This document shows positions 35,387 through 46,130 of a stretch of 64,000 nucleotides of DNA, piece by piece. Source of the stretch: Sitta carolinensis (Eukaryota > Chordata > Aves > Passeriformes > Sittidae); the NCBI GenBank assembly GCA_032173965.1, contig JAVUNC010000004.1:310001-374000 (forward strand). The letters run 5' to 3'. A model generated the notes under the pieces. The model ran no database searches and had not been told where the DNA came from. It saw only the letters and a program-made list of their open reading frames with translations. The first letter of the stretch is position 1. Each line of letters begins with the position of its first letter. Both the position numbers and the translations under genes were made by a program.

Positions 35387-38300
35387 TCAGTGTCCAGAAA
35401 TCATGGCCAGGGCCCAGTTTTTGAGGGCCAGGGTCGCGTTTTGCAGGTAAACCCACGAGGAATAGGTGAAGCTCATCACGTGGTCCCTCACGCACTCCCA
35501 CGTCACGTCCCCGCTGGAAAGGCAAGGACAGGGGATTACAGGGGGGAGTCAGAGCCAGCAGTGGGGGTGAATGACACGGGGGAGGGAAGCCCCTCGGGCA
35601 GGAACCCCAAGGAGCAGGGTTGGGGACAGGGAGAGAGGGACACAGCTGCAGCACCCGGGGAGCGCCGGGGGAGCCGAGCCCGAGGGGAGCCGAGCCCGAG
35701 GGGATCTGCTCACTTGCAGGAGTCGAGGCAGTGCTGCCAGCCCCGCTGCAGCAGCGCAGCCAGGCCCTGCAGCAGCGGCAGCAGGCAGCTCCGCAGCAGG
35801 AACAGCAGCAGCTCCCGCACGCACTCGGCCGCCTGCAGCAGCGCCTCGGGCAGCCGGGTCTGGAGCTGCGGAGCAGAGAGATGGTGTGGGGTGAACACCA
35901 GCCCCTCCAGCAGGGCCTGGGCACAGCCAGGGGCTGGGGCACGGCTACCCGTGGGGGTCCCACCTCACCCCTCCCTTCCTCCAGCATCCCTGAGCTCTCC
36001 ACACGTTCCCTCTTCCCCAGAACTCAGCAGACAGGGCACCCGCGGTCTGTGAGACACTGATGTCACCCCACTGCCACCAAAGTGCTGGCTCCCGGAGAAT
36101 CAGGGAGTTTTCTGAGCCCTCTCCCTTCCACAGTCACTGGAAACAGCTGGAGTGGGCTGGTGGAGGACAGATGGCATCAGAGCCCTGCCGTGGGTTTGTC
36201 CCCTTCCCAGAACCCAGCACCGGGGGCTCCAGCCAGGAGCAGTGGCAAACACGTCACCATCCTACTTCAGGCCTCCCCCTGTATCCCCCCAATACAGATT
36301 TCCCAGTCCTCCACTGGCATTCCTTGTCTCCTCCAGCCCTGGGAGCCCCCACTCACCCAGTCGCTGAGCCAGGGCAGGCTGCCATGGAGCCAGGAGAGCA
36401 GGGAGCAGAACTGCTGGGACACATCCCGGGCCAGCTCACCACTCGTCTTCCAGAGCAGCTCCAGCTGCGGCCACAGGACGGACACAGCCACGGAACCGTG
36501 GTGGGCCAGGCTGTGCTCCAGCCACCTGCAAGGCAGTGCTCAGGTGAGGGCAGTGCCCAGGTGAGGGCAGTGCTCAGGTGAGGGCAGTGCCCAGGTGAGG
36601 GCAGTGCTCAGGTGAGGGCAGTGCTGTGGCACCCACACAGCACGGCCAGCACAGGGTGAGCGGCGTGCAGCTCCAGTCTGAGCTCAAAGCGCTCCCAGGC
36701 AGGGCTGGGGAACAGCCCCCAGCTCCCTCCCAGGCCCAAGAGCCTCGCCCCCCTCGCCCCCCCAGGCCGGTGGCACAGACCTGTAGCCCTGCAGGAAGCC
36801 CAGGGACACCTTCTGCCAGGCCAGCTGGGCGGCGGGCAGGACGCCGGCGGAGCGGAACAGCCGAGCAGAAGAGGAGGCTGGAAGAGACAAGGGGGGTCCC
36901 TGAATGGCCCCTGGCTGTGGGGACACGTGTCTGTCTGTCCCCAGGGACTCTGGGGGGACACACGGCTCGAGCTGTGCTGTGGGACCCCTTGGGAGTGCTC
37001 CAGGAGGGGACAGATGGACAGGGAGCAGGGAGACCCTGCCTGCCCAGAGGGGAACAGGCAGAGGGTGGTCTGCCTGCCCAGGACCCCCAGCTGGACAGAT
37101 GGACAGGCCCCACTGCTCACAGCAGCCACAGGACAAAGGCAGGGACACGGAGGGGCTTTGCTCAGGGGAACAGCCACAGGAGTGACCTCAGGGAGGAGAA
37201 TCACTCCTGGGCAAGGGGACAAAGCCTCAAGCCTGTGAATGGGAAGGTTTAGGTTGCAAACAAAAACCAGTTTCTTCATAGAAAGGGCTGTCCAGGCTGC
37301 CCAGGGCAATGGTGGAGTTCTCTTCCCTTAGGGGATGTGAAACCTATGTGGATGTGGCACTGGTGGGCACATGGGATAGTGGTGGCCTTGGCAGGGCTGG
37401 GGGATGCCTGATGCTCCCAGGGGATTTTTGCAGCCTGGGTTACTGAATGACTCCCCAGCATACCCTGGAAGGAGCCGTGTGTCTGCACGTCGTGCAGGAA
37501 GCAGCCAGCGGCGAGCAGCAGCAGGACCAGCAGCAGCCGTGACCAGGGGAAGCCCTGGCCCTTCATCTTGCACAGCAGCTCCTGGGTGGGAGGACAAGGC
37601 CCTGTCACTGTCACCGCAGGGCCAGACCCCGGGGAGGCCCCGGCCGGGACAGAGACATCTGCTGAGCAGGGCTGGACAGCGACCAGCACACCTGTCCCCA
37701 GCACGTGCCTGCAGCAGGAGGGGCCAACCAGAGCCCCAGCACGGAGCTGAAATCTGTCCCCAGGTGCCACCGGGCAGCTCCTGCCCCTCACCTTGCAGGC
37801 GGTGTCACAGGCGGCCACGTCCTGGTCCCCGCCGGCCGCCCGGGCCGCCAGCTCCTCGTTTGTCACCTTGAAGGAGCGAACTGTTTCCTGCAGTGACTGC
37901 TGCACCTTGGGGACAGCAGGAGCTGTGTCGGGACCCCCAGGTCCCCACGGACCCCCTGGGCTGCCAAGGCACCAGGAGGGCAACCAGTGTCCCCAGTGTC
38001 CACGGAGCTCAGGGAGCTCTCGCAGCAGCACGGGGACACTGCCCCAGTGCACAGCTGCCCACACCCCACAGCTCACACCTACCTTCTTACTGCTGCTCTC
38101 CCAGGACTCCAGGAGGTGGTTCAGCAGCAAACTGGGGGGGAAGGAGAACACGGGGCTTGGTCAGGAGCTCCCAGAAGGAATTCAGAGTGTCCCGAAGGTT
38201 CTGCAGGTGAGCACTGGCTCCCCTTGGAGCCACAGTCTGGACTGACCTGGACTGAGCGAGGTGTTTGGTGTAGAGCTGCCTCCAGACGTTGAAGCTCAGT

Positions 38301-41300
38301 GGGTCCAGGCTCAGACACTGGCTCATGGAGGTCAGGAGCTGGGGAGGGGCACAGCAGAACGTTACACACCAGCCTCTCCCCAGCACACCAGGCACCCCGT
38401 GCCCTGGGCTGCACCCTGGCACAGCCAGCTCCTGAGGCACCAAAGGGAGCTGCTGCACCCCTGCCCACACCAGGGGTGGAACTGGACGGTTTTCAGGTCC
38501 CTTCCCGCCCAAACCACTCTTTGATTCGATGACTCCTATCCCCTGGGAGCAGGCAGCATGACCCCACCCTCGTGACAGCACATGTCTGTCCTGCCACCAA
38601 ACCCAGCCCGTGCCCCTGCTGTGCTCACCTCCTTCTTCATGGCTGGTGGGCAGGCAGGCGTGGCTCGGGACAGGAAGGAGGGGAAGTAGGTGTGCAGGGC
38701 TGCCTCGGGCCGGGCGCCGAAGGCCAGCACCTTCAGGCGGGGGTAGAGGCGCCGCAGCTGCTCCTGCAGGCTGGGGACAGCGCCAGGCTGCTGAGGGCCA
38801 GCGGGCACCGGGGTGGCACAAGGGGCCAGCCCCGGGGCACAGCACACCCACGGAGGATGGGTCAGCGTACCTGGGGGACAGCGAGTTGTTGGGCATGAAG
38901 GCAAAGTCCAGGAGGGGGAAGAAGTCCTTGGGGCCGATCATGCCGAAGCCTTTGGTGAGGTTGGGGTGCATCCTGCAGAACAGAGCCCTGAGCTACTGCG
39001 GGCCTGGCTCCAGAGCCCTGGCACCGGGAGGGACACGGGGTGTCACTCACATCAGGAGCCGGTCCAGGTAGGAAACAGCGTATGGTGAGAGGGACTTGAT
39101 GCCGAGCACTGGGAGCATGACGCCGAGCCACACTGCAGGGAGAGGAGGGAGGGGTCGGGCTGGGCTGCCCCTGCACCGGGACCAGCCAGCACCCAAACCA
39201 CCCAGTGGACAGGCAGGCAGAGCCCTTGGGAAGGGCTCCAGGGTGGCTGCACTGCAGAACAGCGGAGCAGCACGCTCCCTGTCCTGTGCCAGGCAGGATG
39301 GCTCCCCTCAGGATCCAGCCATTCTCCTGTCCCAGCTGGGGGAAGCTGCACTTCAGACCTTGAGGATCTTTCCCAACCTTCTGCCACCCTGAGCAGTACC
39401 ACCAGCAGCAGTGCAGGTGCACTGGCAGTCCCAGGAGGGGGTCCCATATGGCTGCTCCTGGCTCTCACCTTTCAGGCCCTCCTGGAGGTCAGTGAACCCG
39501 GCCTGCCCCAGTGCCCAGAGCACGGTCAGGCACTTGGCCGGCCGGTTCTGGTGGGAGCGCAGCACCTCCAGGTACTGTGGGAGGACAGGACACATTAGCT
39601 GGGAAGAGCTGCAACCCAGCCCAGCCCAGCCTGCAGCCACAGGAACAGCAATGCCCCCAGCCCCTGGGAGGGACCTACAGCTCTAGGTGAGGCCAGGAGG
39701 CATTTTGGGGAACAGGGGGAACCCCAAACCCAGCCCTGGGGGTCCAGGGCTCCTGGGTAGGGCAGGCAGAACCCACTGGAGACGCTGGTCCCTCTGCAGC
39801 AGAGGGCAGAGAGCTACAAGGGCTTTGTGCAATGGGGTGGAGGAGCAGCACCACCAGGTTCACAGCACCCACAAATGTGGCTGAGCCCAGCTCACCTTGC
39901 CCAGGTTGGTGGTGGCAATCCGGGGCCTGTCCAGGAGAAGTGCCTGGATGCAGATCCTGTACCCATGCAGAGATTCCCCTGGAACGGAGACGGGGCAGGT
40001 CCTGCTCAGCCACGGCCTCCATGGGGGAATTACAAAGAGCTCCCAAAGAGGCAACGAGGAGCAGACACGGGGGGAGGACAGGGAGCCCCGGGGTGCTGAC
40101 CTGGGGTCTTGTCCAGCTCCTGCAGCATGGTGTAGATGCAGTGGTCAAAGAAGAGCTCCAGGACGCCCGACGCCCTCGCCAGCAGGGATCTGATGATGCT
40201 CCTCAGCTCCTTGCTCACCAGGCAGTATGGATAGTCTGGGGTGGCACAAGAGAGGATGAGTTTACCCTGTTCTGGAGAGTTCCAGCAGCTGGAGGCACCA
40301 GCCCAGTGTGGGGTGGGCACAGGGAGTGCCTCATCCTCACACCAGCCTCCTCCCCAGCAACTCCCTGTCAGAGACAGTTAATCCAGCCCTAAGGGATGGC
40401 TTCCCACTGAATGCTGATGCTGTGGGATGGAATGGGGTCTGGAGAAGACACTTTGTTCCCCTCCCCCTTGCCACAGGCTCCCAGTGGGAGCGGGGACCAA
40501 CTGATCACACAGGAAAGGGGAACCCTGCCCCAACATCCCTCCAGCATGGAGGGTGGGTAGCTGAGAGCGAGCTCACAAACTCCACAGCAACAGGCAGAGG
40601 TCACGGATCCCTGTGAAGAAGGGGTGGCTGGGGAAGCCTCCAACTTGCCAACCACACGGGCAATTTCCCTGTGTTTGTGGCCAAGAGGAGCAGCTGTGAG
40701 CACAGCCCAGAGCCAAGCACACCCTCCCCGTTCTGTGAGTGAGCAGCAGGACACGGACCGTGGGGGTGCTGGCTCAGCACGGGGTCACTCCTGGGAGCCT
40801 GCAGCTTGTAGTTGAGGTACCCGGCCAGGTCCTTCACCCACACCGAGGGGTTCTCGGGGAACACGCTCCGGCTCTTCTCCAGCTCCTTCTGCAGATCTGC
40901 CAGGTCCAGCTGGGAGGGACAGACAGACAAACTCAACCCAGGATGAACAGATCTGGGCAAAAGGCACAGGAAGGAGAAAGGTAACTCTGACTCCTACGGG
41001 GCCACAGGGAGGGAAATGCTTCCACCTCCATCCCGAGACCATTGCCCTTCCCACATGGAAAACCCCTGCTGGCAGAGCTCCAGAGCATTGCCTGGGGCAG
41101 GTGGCTCCGGGCCAGCGAGCCCAGCAGCCCAAACCAAGGGCTTGCTCGTGGTTGCAGCTTGGCAAGCACAGGCCTGGAGTGATCCCAGCCATGGCTGGCA
41201 CAGTTCACACCCAGAGTCCTCCAGGCAGGAAACAGCCATGAGCAACCAAACCCACCTGATGAACAACCCAGCAGCACCAAACCAGGCAGGCAGCAGCAGC

Positions 41301-43323
41301 TCCCACCCTCTCCTCCACTGCTACCCAGACGTTCCCTGCTTTTACACCTGGACTATCTGTGGGGCTGCTCCATCAGGGCTTGCTGCAAGGCTCAGGCTCT
41401 GTGAGAGCCTGGATGTGTTCCCTGCGAGTGGATTCCAGTGCCACGCTGAGCCAGGCACCCTTGGGCACCTTGCCTCAGCCCTGCCTTGCGAGAGGAATTC
41501 TACACAGACCAGCTGGTGCCACAGCAGGAAATGAAACCTGCCCCAAAGCCACCCCCAGTGACCTGCCAAGGCCACACAGGGCCTGTCACTGGTGAGCACA
41601 GGGACAGCTCCAGCTGCCCAGGGAATGTGGGAATCCCACACTGGCCTGCACCAGCTGTCCCCGTGGGCAAGAGCTGGATGTGGAGAACTACTGGAACAAC
41701 ACCAGTGCAGGGGGATGCAGAGGGGAACCTCTTGTTCGGGGGGAGCAGAGGTCCCAGGCATGAAGGGGAGGAGCTGAGAGAGCAGTGCCTGCCAAGCCCG
41801 GGGACATCACCCCAACACAACCCGCCTCGGCCGGTTCTGGAACCTTCCACGCTCAGACAAGGTCAGGACAGGCAAGACAGACCCAGACAGGTCCTGCAGA
41901 TCCAGCCAGAGCACAGGAACTGCAAGAGTGACTCCCAGGGCCCCATCACTGAGTCAGGGAGGAGCTTCCAGCCACCACGAGGCTTCCTTGGGGTTCCTCC
42001 CAGACACAGTGGTGACAGAGGGAACCAGAAACCCCCTTCCAGCCACCTCCCTGCACTCTGTCCCTTGCCTCCCCTGAGTTCCATGGGAGATCCGCCCATG
42101 TGGGGCTGAGGAGGGACCGGGCACTGCCCTGCACCATTCCCCTGAGTCCCACGGGAATGTCAGCCCAGCCGGGGCTGAGGAGGGACCAGGCACTGCCCTG
42201 CACCATTCCCCTGAGTCCCACGGGAATGTCAGCCCAGCCGGGGCTGAGGAGGGACCAGGCACTGCCCTGCACTGTTCCCCTGAGTCCCACGGGAATGTCA
42301 GCCCAGCTGGGGCTGAGGAGGGACCAGGCACTGCCCTGCACCATTCCCTGAGTCCCATGGGAATGTCAGCCCAGCTGGGCTGAGGAGGGACCAGGCACTG
42401 CCCTGCACCATTCCCTGAGTCCCATGGGAATGTCAGCCCAGCTGGGGCTGAGGAGGGACCGGGCACTGCCCTGCACTGCTCCCGTCCCCCGCGGCAGCCG
42501 GAACGCCGGCCCGGAGCTCTGCCCCCACAGCTCCCGGGGGCCGGGATCCAGCCGGGCACACTCACGGTTTTCAGGGCTTCTTCCAGCGAGCGGCACCTGC
42601 CCGGTTTGGCTCCGGCGTCGCTCCCCGATGGTTTCTTCCCGCTCTTCCCCGGGTGCTGCTTCCTCTGCGGCGGCTCGGGGGCCGCGGCCGGCGGCACCTG
42701 CTCCTTGTTCTGCTTCCGCAGCGCCCGCTCGAAGCCCAGCTGGAAGATGGTGCTGGAGGTGGCGATGGGAGCTGGGAAGGGCACAGGGAAGGGGTGACAC
42801 GGGGGGACACGGGGACAGCGGCGACACGAGGGCACGGATCCGGGGCACAAAGCGGTGCGCAGGGCCCGCCGGCCGGTGCACAGCACCCGCAGAGCCCCGC
42901 ACTGACCCCTCCGGGCCCACGGGAGCCACCGCCGGTCCCCGACGGGCCCGCCCGGCCGCGGCAGCCGCTCCCGGACCTGCGGGGCGCACCGGAGACCCCC
43001 GGCCGCCCCACGCGAGACCCTGCAGCTACACTCTGCCCTCCCGGGGACCCACGGGGGCCCGCGGTCCGTGCCACGCCAGGCCGCCCGCCCCCGACAGGCA
43101 GCGCCCCCGGACACCCGGCACCTCCGCCCGCCACACCGGGGGCCCGCGGGCGCTGACACTCACCGGGCAGGGGCAGAGCGCGGCCGGCGTTGGCCTCTCC
43201 CAAGGCACGGCGGCTGCCGGTGCCGCCGGCCGCGCCCCGCCGGCCCTTGCGCACCACCTCCCAGCGGCCGGGACCGGCGCCCGCCGTGCCGGGGCCCGGG
43301 GCCGCTCCCGCCGCCGCCGCCAT
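35387..43323 (-). CDS. TMEM214: Transmembrane protein 214
   Basis: ER membrane protein, described as an anchor for procaspase-4 in ER-stress apoptosis. Seventeen coding exons on the minus strand join in frame into 694 residues (human about 689): 43164-43323, 42566-42771, 40759-40909, 40101-40235, 39896-39978, 39469-39574, 39051-39132, 38871-38972, 38629-38770, 38247-38338, 38083-38131, 37792-37905, 37464-37581, 36781-36877, 36357-36525, 35714-35865, 35387-35513. The start is Ala/Gly-rich and then reads GRWEVVRKGRRG. Conserved core pieces include KLIKLLQ-free but diagnostic SVWVKDLAGYLNYKLQAP, FFDHCIYTMLQELDKTPG, MHPNLTKGFGMIGPKDFFPL and LYPRLKVLAFGA. A membrane segment, RLLLVLLLLAAGCFL, lies at about residue 487, and a second hydrophobic helix is near residue 625. 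The exon 3 donor is GTCCGT, weak but phase-consistent. Identity is strong. Confidence 0.96.
36525..36625. repeat. 18-bp GGTGAGGGCAGTGCTCA repeat in TMEM214
   Basis: Five units of CAGGTGAGGGCAGTGC(T/C)C directly upstream of exon 15. Each unit contains CAGGTGAG, a donor-like sequence on the plus strand only. Confidence 0.85.
37225..37450 (+). mobile_element. CR1 LINE 3' end in a TMEM214 intron
   Basis: Shows TTCTTCATAGAAAGGGCTGT, CTGCCCAGGGCAATGGTGGA, GTGGATGTGGCACTGG and GGCCTTGGCAGGGCTGGGGG. Antisense to TMEM214, in the intron between exons 13 and 14. Confidence 0.8.
38470..38540 (+). mobile_element. CR1 3'-terminal fragment
   Basis: Short tail with CAGGTCCCTTCCCGCCCAAA and ATTCGATGAC, in the TMEM214 intron between exons 9 and 10. 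Confidence 0.5.
42095..42480. repeat. About 62-bp minisatellite in TMEM214 intron 2
   Basis: About six copies of a unit containing GGGCTGAGGAGGGACCAGGC, ACTGCCCTGCACCATTCCC and CCCACGGGAATGTCAGCCCA, just downstream of exon 2. The rest of the intron (40,910-42,094) is unique. Confidence 0.93.
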
Positions 43324-43384
43324 CGAGACCCGGAGCGCCAGGGGCGGCGCCGGCGCGGGGCCAGCGCGCCTGCGCGCGCCGCCG

Positions 43385-43470
43385 CCGCCGATTGGCTGCG
43401 CCTGAGGACACGCGCCGCTCGCGCCGGCTGCCACGTCCCCGCCCCGCCTCGCCGGGACACGTGACCCACT
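43385..43470 (-). promoter_or_regulatory. TMEM214 promoter: CCAAT box and CACGTG E-box
   Basis: About 70 bp upstream of the ATG is a CCAAT box on the minus strand (ATTGG at about 43,391), and at 43,458-43,463 a CACGTG in the context GTCACGTG, the preferred site of USF/TFE-type factors, beside GC boxes. No TATA. Confidence 0.5.
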
Positions 43471-43654
43471 GCGGGAACGGCCCCGCCCCCCCGGAGACCC
43501 CGCCCACACTGCGGCGGCCATGACGCGAAAGGCGGGGCTTGAAGGGGGGCGGAGCGATGCTGGTGACACAACAACAGGGCGGGGTCACGCGGCGGGGGCG
43601 TGTCTACGTCGGTAGCGCCGCCGCCTGCAGAACAGCCGGGTCCCGATGGAGGCG

Positions 43655-43815
43655 TGTCCCGGGGCGTGTCCATGCAAATGAGCCCGGGGCTGGGAGCAGT
43701 GACGCGCGGCCGGCGGGGGCGTGTCCCGGGGCGTGTCTATGCAAATGAGCTCGGGGATGGGAGCGGTGCCGTGCGGCCGGCGGGGGCGTGTCCCGGGGCG
43801 TGTCCATGCAAATGC
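43655..43815 (+). promoter_or_regulatory. Triplicated octamer (ATGCAAAT) unit upstream of U1 copy 1
   Basis: ATGCAAAT occurs at 43,672, 43,739 and 43,806, exactly 67 bp apart, each inside a unit with GGCGTGTCCCGGGGCGTGTC. The last lies 207 bp before the U1 start, the expected place of the distal sequence element bound by Oct-1 in vertebrate snRNA promoters. The others are upstream duplicates. Confidence 0.8.
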
Positions 43816-44012
43816 TCCGCCGCGCGGCATGCCGGGCCGCAGCCCGCGCACAGCCCGCGCTGCCCTGGCGCGTCCGCGGGCGCTGCGCGGGCCGGGCCGT
43901 GCGGGCCGGGCCGCAGCGCGGGGCCGGGGCGGGTGCGGGGCGGGCGCGGGGTGTGCGTGTGTTGTGTAGGCGTGGTGCGGTGTGGGTGCGGGGCCGGGGC
44001 GGGGGTGGAGTC

Positions 44013-44176
44013 ATACTTACCTGGCAGGGGAGACACCATGATCAGGCAGGTGGTTTTCCCAGGGCGAGGCTCATCCCTTGCACTCCGGGTGTGCTGACCC
44101 CTGCGATTTCCCCAAATGCGGGAAACTCGACTGCATAATTTGTGGTAGTGGGGGACTGCGTTCGCGCTCTCCCCTG
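44013..44176 (+). ncRNA. U1 spliceosomal snRNA, copy 1
   Basis: A 164-nt match to vertebrate U1. It begins ATACTTACCTGGCAGGGGAG, with an intact 5' splice-site recognition sequence ACTTACCTG, then stem-loops I-III, the Sm site AATTTGTGG, and a 3' stem ending GCGCTCTCCCCTG. A perfect 3' box, GTTTAAAAGAAAGA, lies at 44,185-44,198. The distal octamer is 207 bp upstream. Against human U1 recalled from memory it differs at nt 22, 33, 35, 60, 65, 77 and a few others; nt 33 and 35 are in the U1-70K loop and nt 65 in the U1A loop. All functional signals are intact, so it is likely expressed. Confidence 0.96.
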
Positions 44177-44230
44177 ATCAAGCGGTTTAAAAGAAAGATA
44201 TGAGAAAATATATCTAGAAAAGTAACGCTG

Positions 44231-44540
44231 ATGTGTGTTACTGTGACGCATAAAGAAACACACAGTAACACACACAACAGGGGTTCAGGCAGAGAAGAAG
44301 AAAGGAAGAAGATCCTAGTTTATTGTTGACCTTGTATCTCTCAGTTTCTGGACAGTGATCAGAGATTGGACAGAGCAGTTCCCACCTCTCCATCTTCACT
44401 GGTCACTTGAGAAGTCCATCAGGTGATATCTTTTACAAAGGAACGCAAATATGATTCTTGTTTATCTTATAATTCATGAGAACTGACTCCACTATACTAA
44501 AACAAATCAGAAGGCTGATTTTCAGGGACAACAGAGGTGT
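44231..44540 (-). mobile_element. Putative solo LTR, minus orientation
   Basis: On the minus strand it runs from TGTTGTCCCTGAAAATC through an AATAAACT polyadenylation signal to CAGTAACACACA, so it has TG...CA ends and is about 305 bp. It shares about 180 bp with 3,855-4,045. No internal retroviral region is adjacent. I could not find a convincing target-site duplication. It starts about 35 bp beyond the 3' box of U1 copy 1. Confidence 0.55.
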
Positions 44541-45272
44541 TACGAGTTTGCATTAACCTCCCTCTGTGTTTATTCTGCAAAGAAGTTTTGCAGCACTGTT
44601 TGAGCCCGCGTGGATCGCGTGTGGGCGCAGAAATGGAGGCATCGCCTCTGCTCTCGGGGGGTCCCGGCTCTGCCCTCCCGGGCACGTCCCTGTCCTGTCT
44701 CTGTCGCTGCAATAATTGGCCTCGGGCAGGTGTGACCCGGACAGTGCTCACCGAGCCGGACCGGCATCCCCGCGCCCCTTCCCCAACCACGACTCGTTTC
44801 ACCGGGGCGTTTCCCCGCTCCTGCAGACACGGCGTGGGGCAGCCCGGGATCATCCCGGCTTCAAAGGCTGCGGTCCGCAGGCCCCCTTTAGGGACCCGCT
44901 GGCCAATTCCTGCAGGAACGGGGATATGTCTCCTGGGCACCGGCAGGGCGGTTCGGAGAGAGCGCCCCTGGGATGCCCCTGAACCCCCGGTTATTCTCGA
45001 ACTGTGCACCGAGAGCATGACCGGACTGCCCTTGCCGCTTTCCCGTCCTGCCGGAGAATCCCAGACCCCTCGCGGATCGCTTCCCGCACCCGCGGCCCCA
45101 GATCCCACGGCTCTCGTGTCCTTCGCCCGTCGTCGCAGCAGGGCTGGGCTGTCCCCGGTCGGCCGCTGTCCCCTCGTTATCACGGCGAGCACTTCGGCTG
45201 GAGGCTGAACTTCCCCCGATCCTGCTGCTCAAAAAGCCGGCGTTTGTTAGATCTATCATTAACCAGAAAGAT

Positions 45273-45436
45273 CAGGGGAGAGCGCGAACGCAGTCCCCCA
45301 CTACCACAAATTATGCAGTCGAGTTTCCCGCATTTGGGGAAATCGCAGGGGTCAGCACACCCGGAGTGCAAGGGATGAGCCTCGCCCTGGGAAAACCACC
45401 TGCCTGATCATGGTGTCTCCCCTGCCAGGTAAGTAT
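45273..45436 (-). ncRNA. U1 spliceosomal snRNA, copy 2
   Basis: Reverse-strand U1 with the same 164-nt sequence as copy 1 as far as I can read, including the loop I and loop II changes. An octamer is 207 bp upstream (45,636-45,643) and a second one 66 bp beyond (45,702-45,709). The promoter region between octamer and start is also identical to copy 1. The 3' box is degenerate (GTTAATGATAGA at 45,252-45,263), which may lower 3'-end formation. Confidence 0.95.
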
Positions 45437-45635
45437 GACTCCACCCCCGCCCCGGCCCCGCACCCACACCGCACCACGCCTACACAACACACGCACACCC
45501 CGCGCCCGCCCCGCACCCGCCCCGGCCCCGCGCTGCGGCCCGGCCCGCACGGCCCGGCCCGCGCAGCGCCCGCGGACGCGCCAGGGCAGCGCGGGCTGTG
45601 CGCGGGCTGCGGCCCGGCATGCCGCGCGGCGGAGC

Positions 45636-45709
45636 ATTTGCATGGACACGCCCCGGGACACGCCCCCGCCGGCCGCGCGGCACCGCTCCCATCCCGAGCT
45701 CATTTGCAT
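45636..45709 (-). promoter_or_regulatory. Octamer elements of U1 copy 2
   Basis: Two ATTTGCAT sequences (octamers on the minus strand) 66 bp apart. The inner one is at -207 from the U1 start and corresponds to the distal sequence element. Confidence 0.75.
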
Positions 45710-45784
45710 ACATACGCCCCGGGACACGCCCCCCGCCCGGCTGGCCCCGCCCCGCCCGGACCCGCCGGGAGCCCGGGGGCCGCG

Positions 45785-46130
45785 GCAGCCGCTGCCCGAG
45801 CCCGCGCTCCGGCTCCGCCCCGGCCCGGTCCCGTCCCGAGCCCGCGCTCCGGCTCCGCCCCGGGCCGGTCCCGTCCCGAGCCCGCGCTCCGGCTCCGCCC
45901 CGGCCCGGTCCCGTCCCCAGCCCGCGCTCCGGCTCCGCCCCGGCCCGGTCCCGTCCCCAGCCCGCGCTCCGGCTCCGCCCCGGCCCGGTCCCGTCCCGAG
46001 CCCGCGCTCCGGCTCCGCCCCGGCCCGGTCCCGTCCCGAGCCCGCGCTCCGGCTCCGCCCCGGCCCGGTCCCGTCCCCAGCCCGCGCTCCGGCTCCGCCC
46101 CGGCCCGGTCCCGTCCCGAGCCCGTGGCCA
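45785..46130. repeat. 40-bp GC-rich minisatellite upstream of U1 copy 2
   Basis: About 8.5 copies of GAGCCCGCGCTCCGGCTCCG plus CCCCGGCCCGGTCCCGTCCC. 46,131-47,575 holds unique sequence with no gene that I recognise. Confidence 0.93.
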
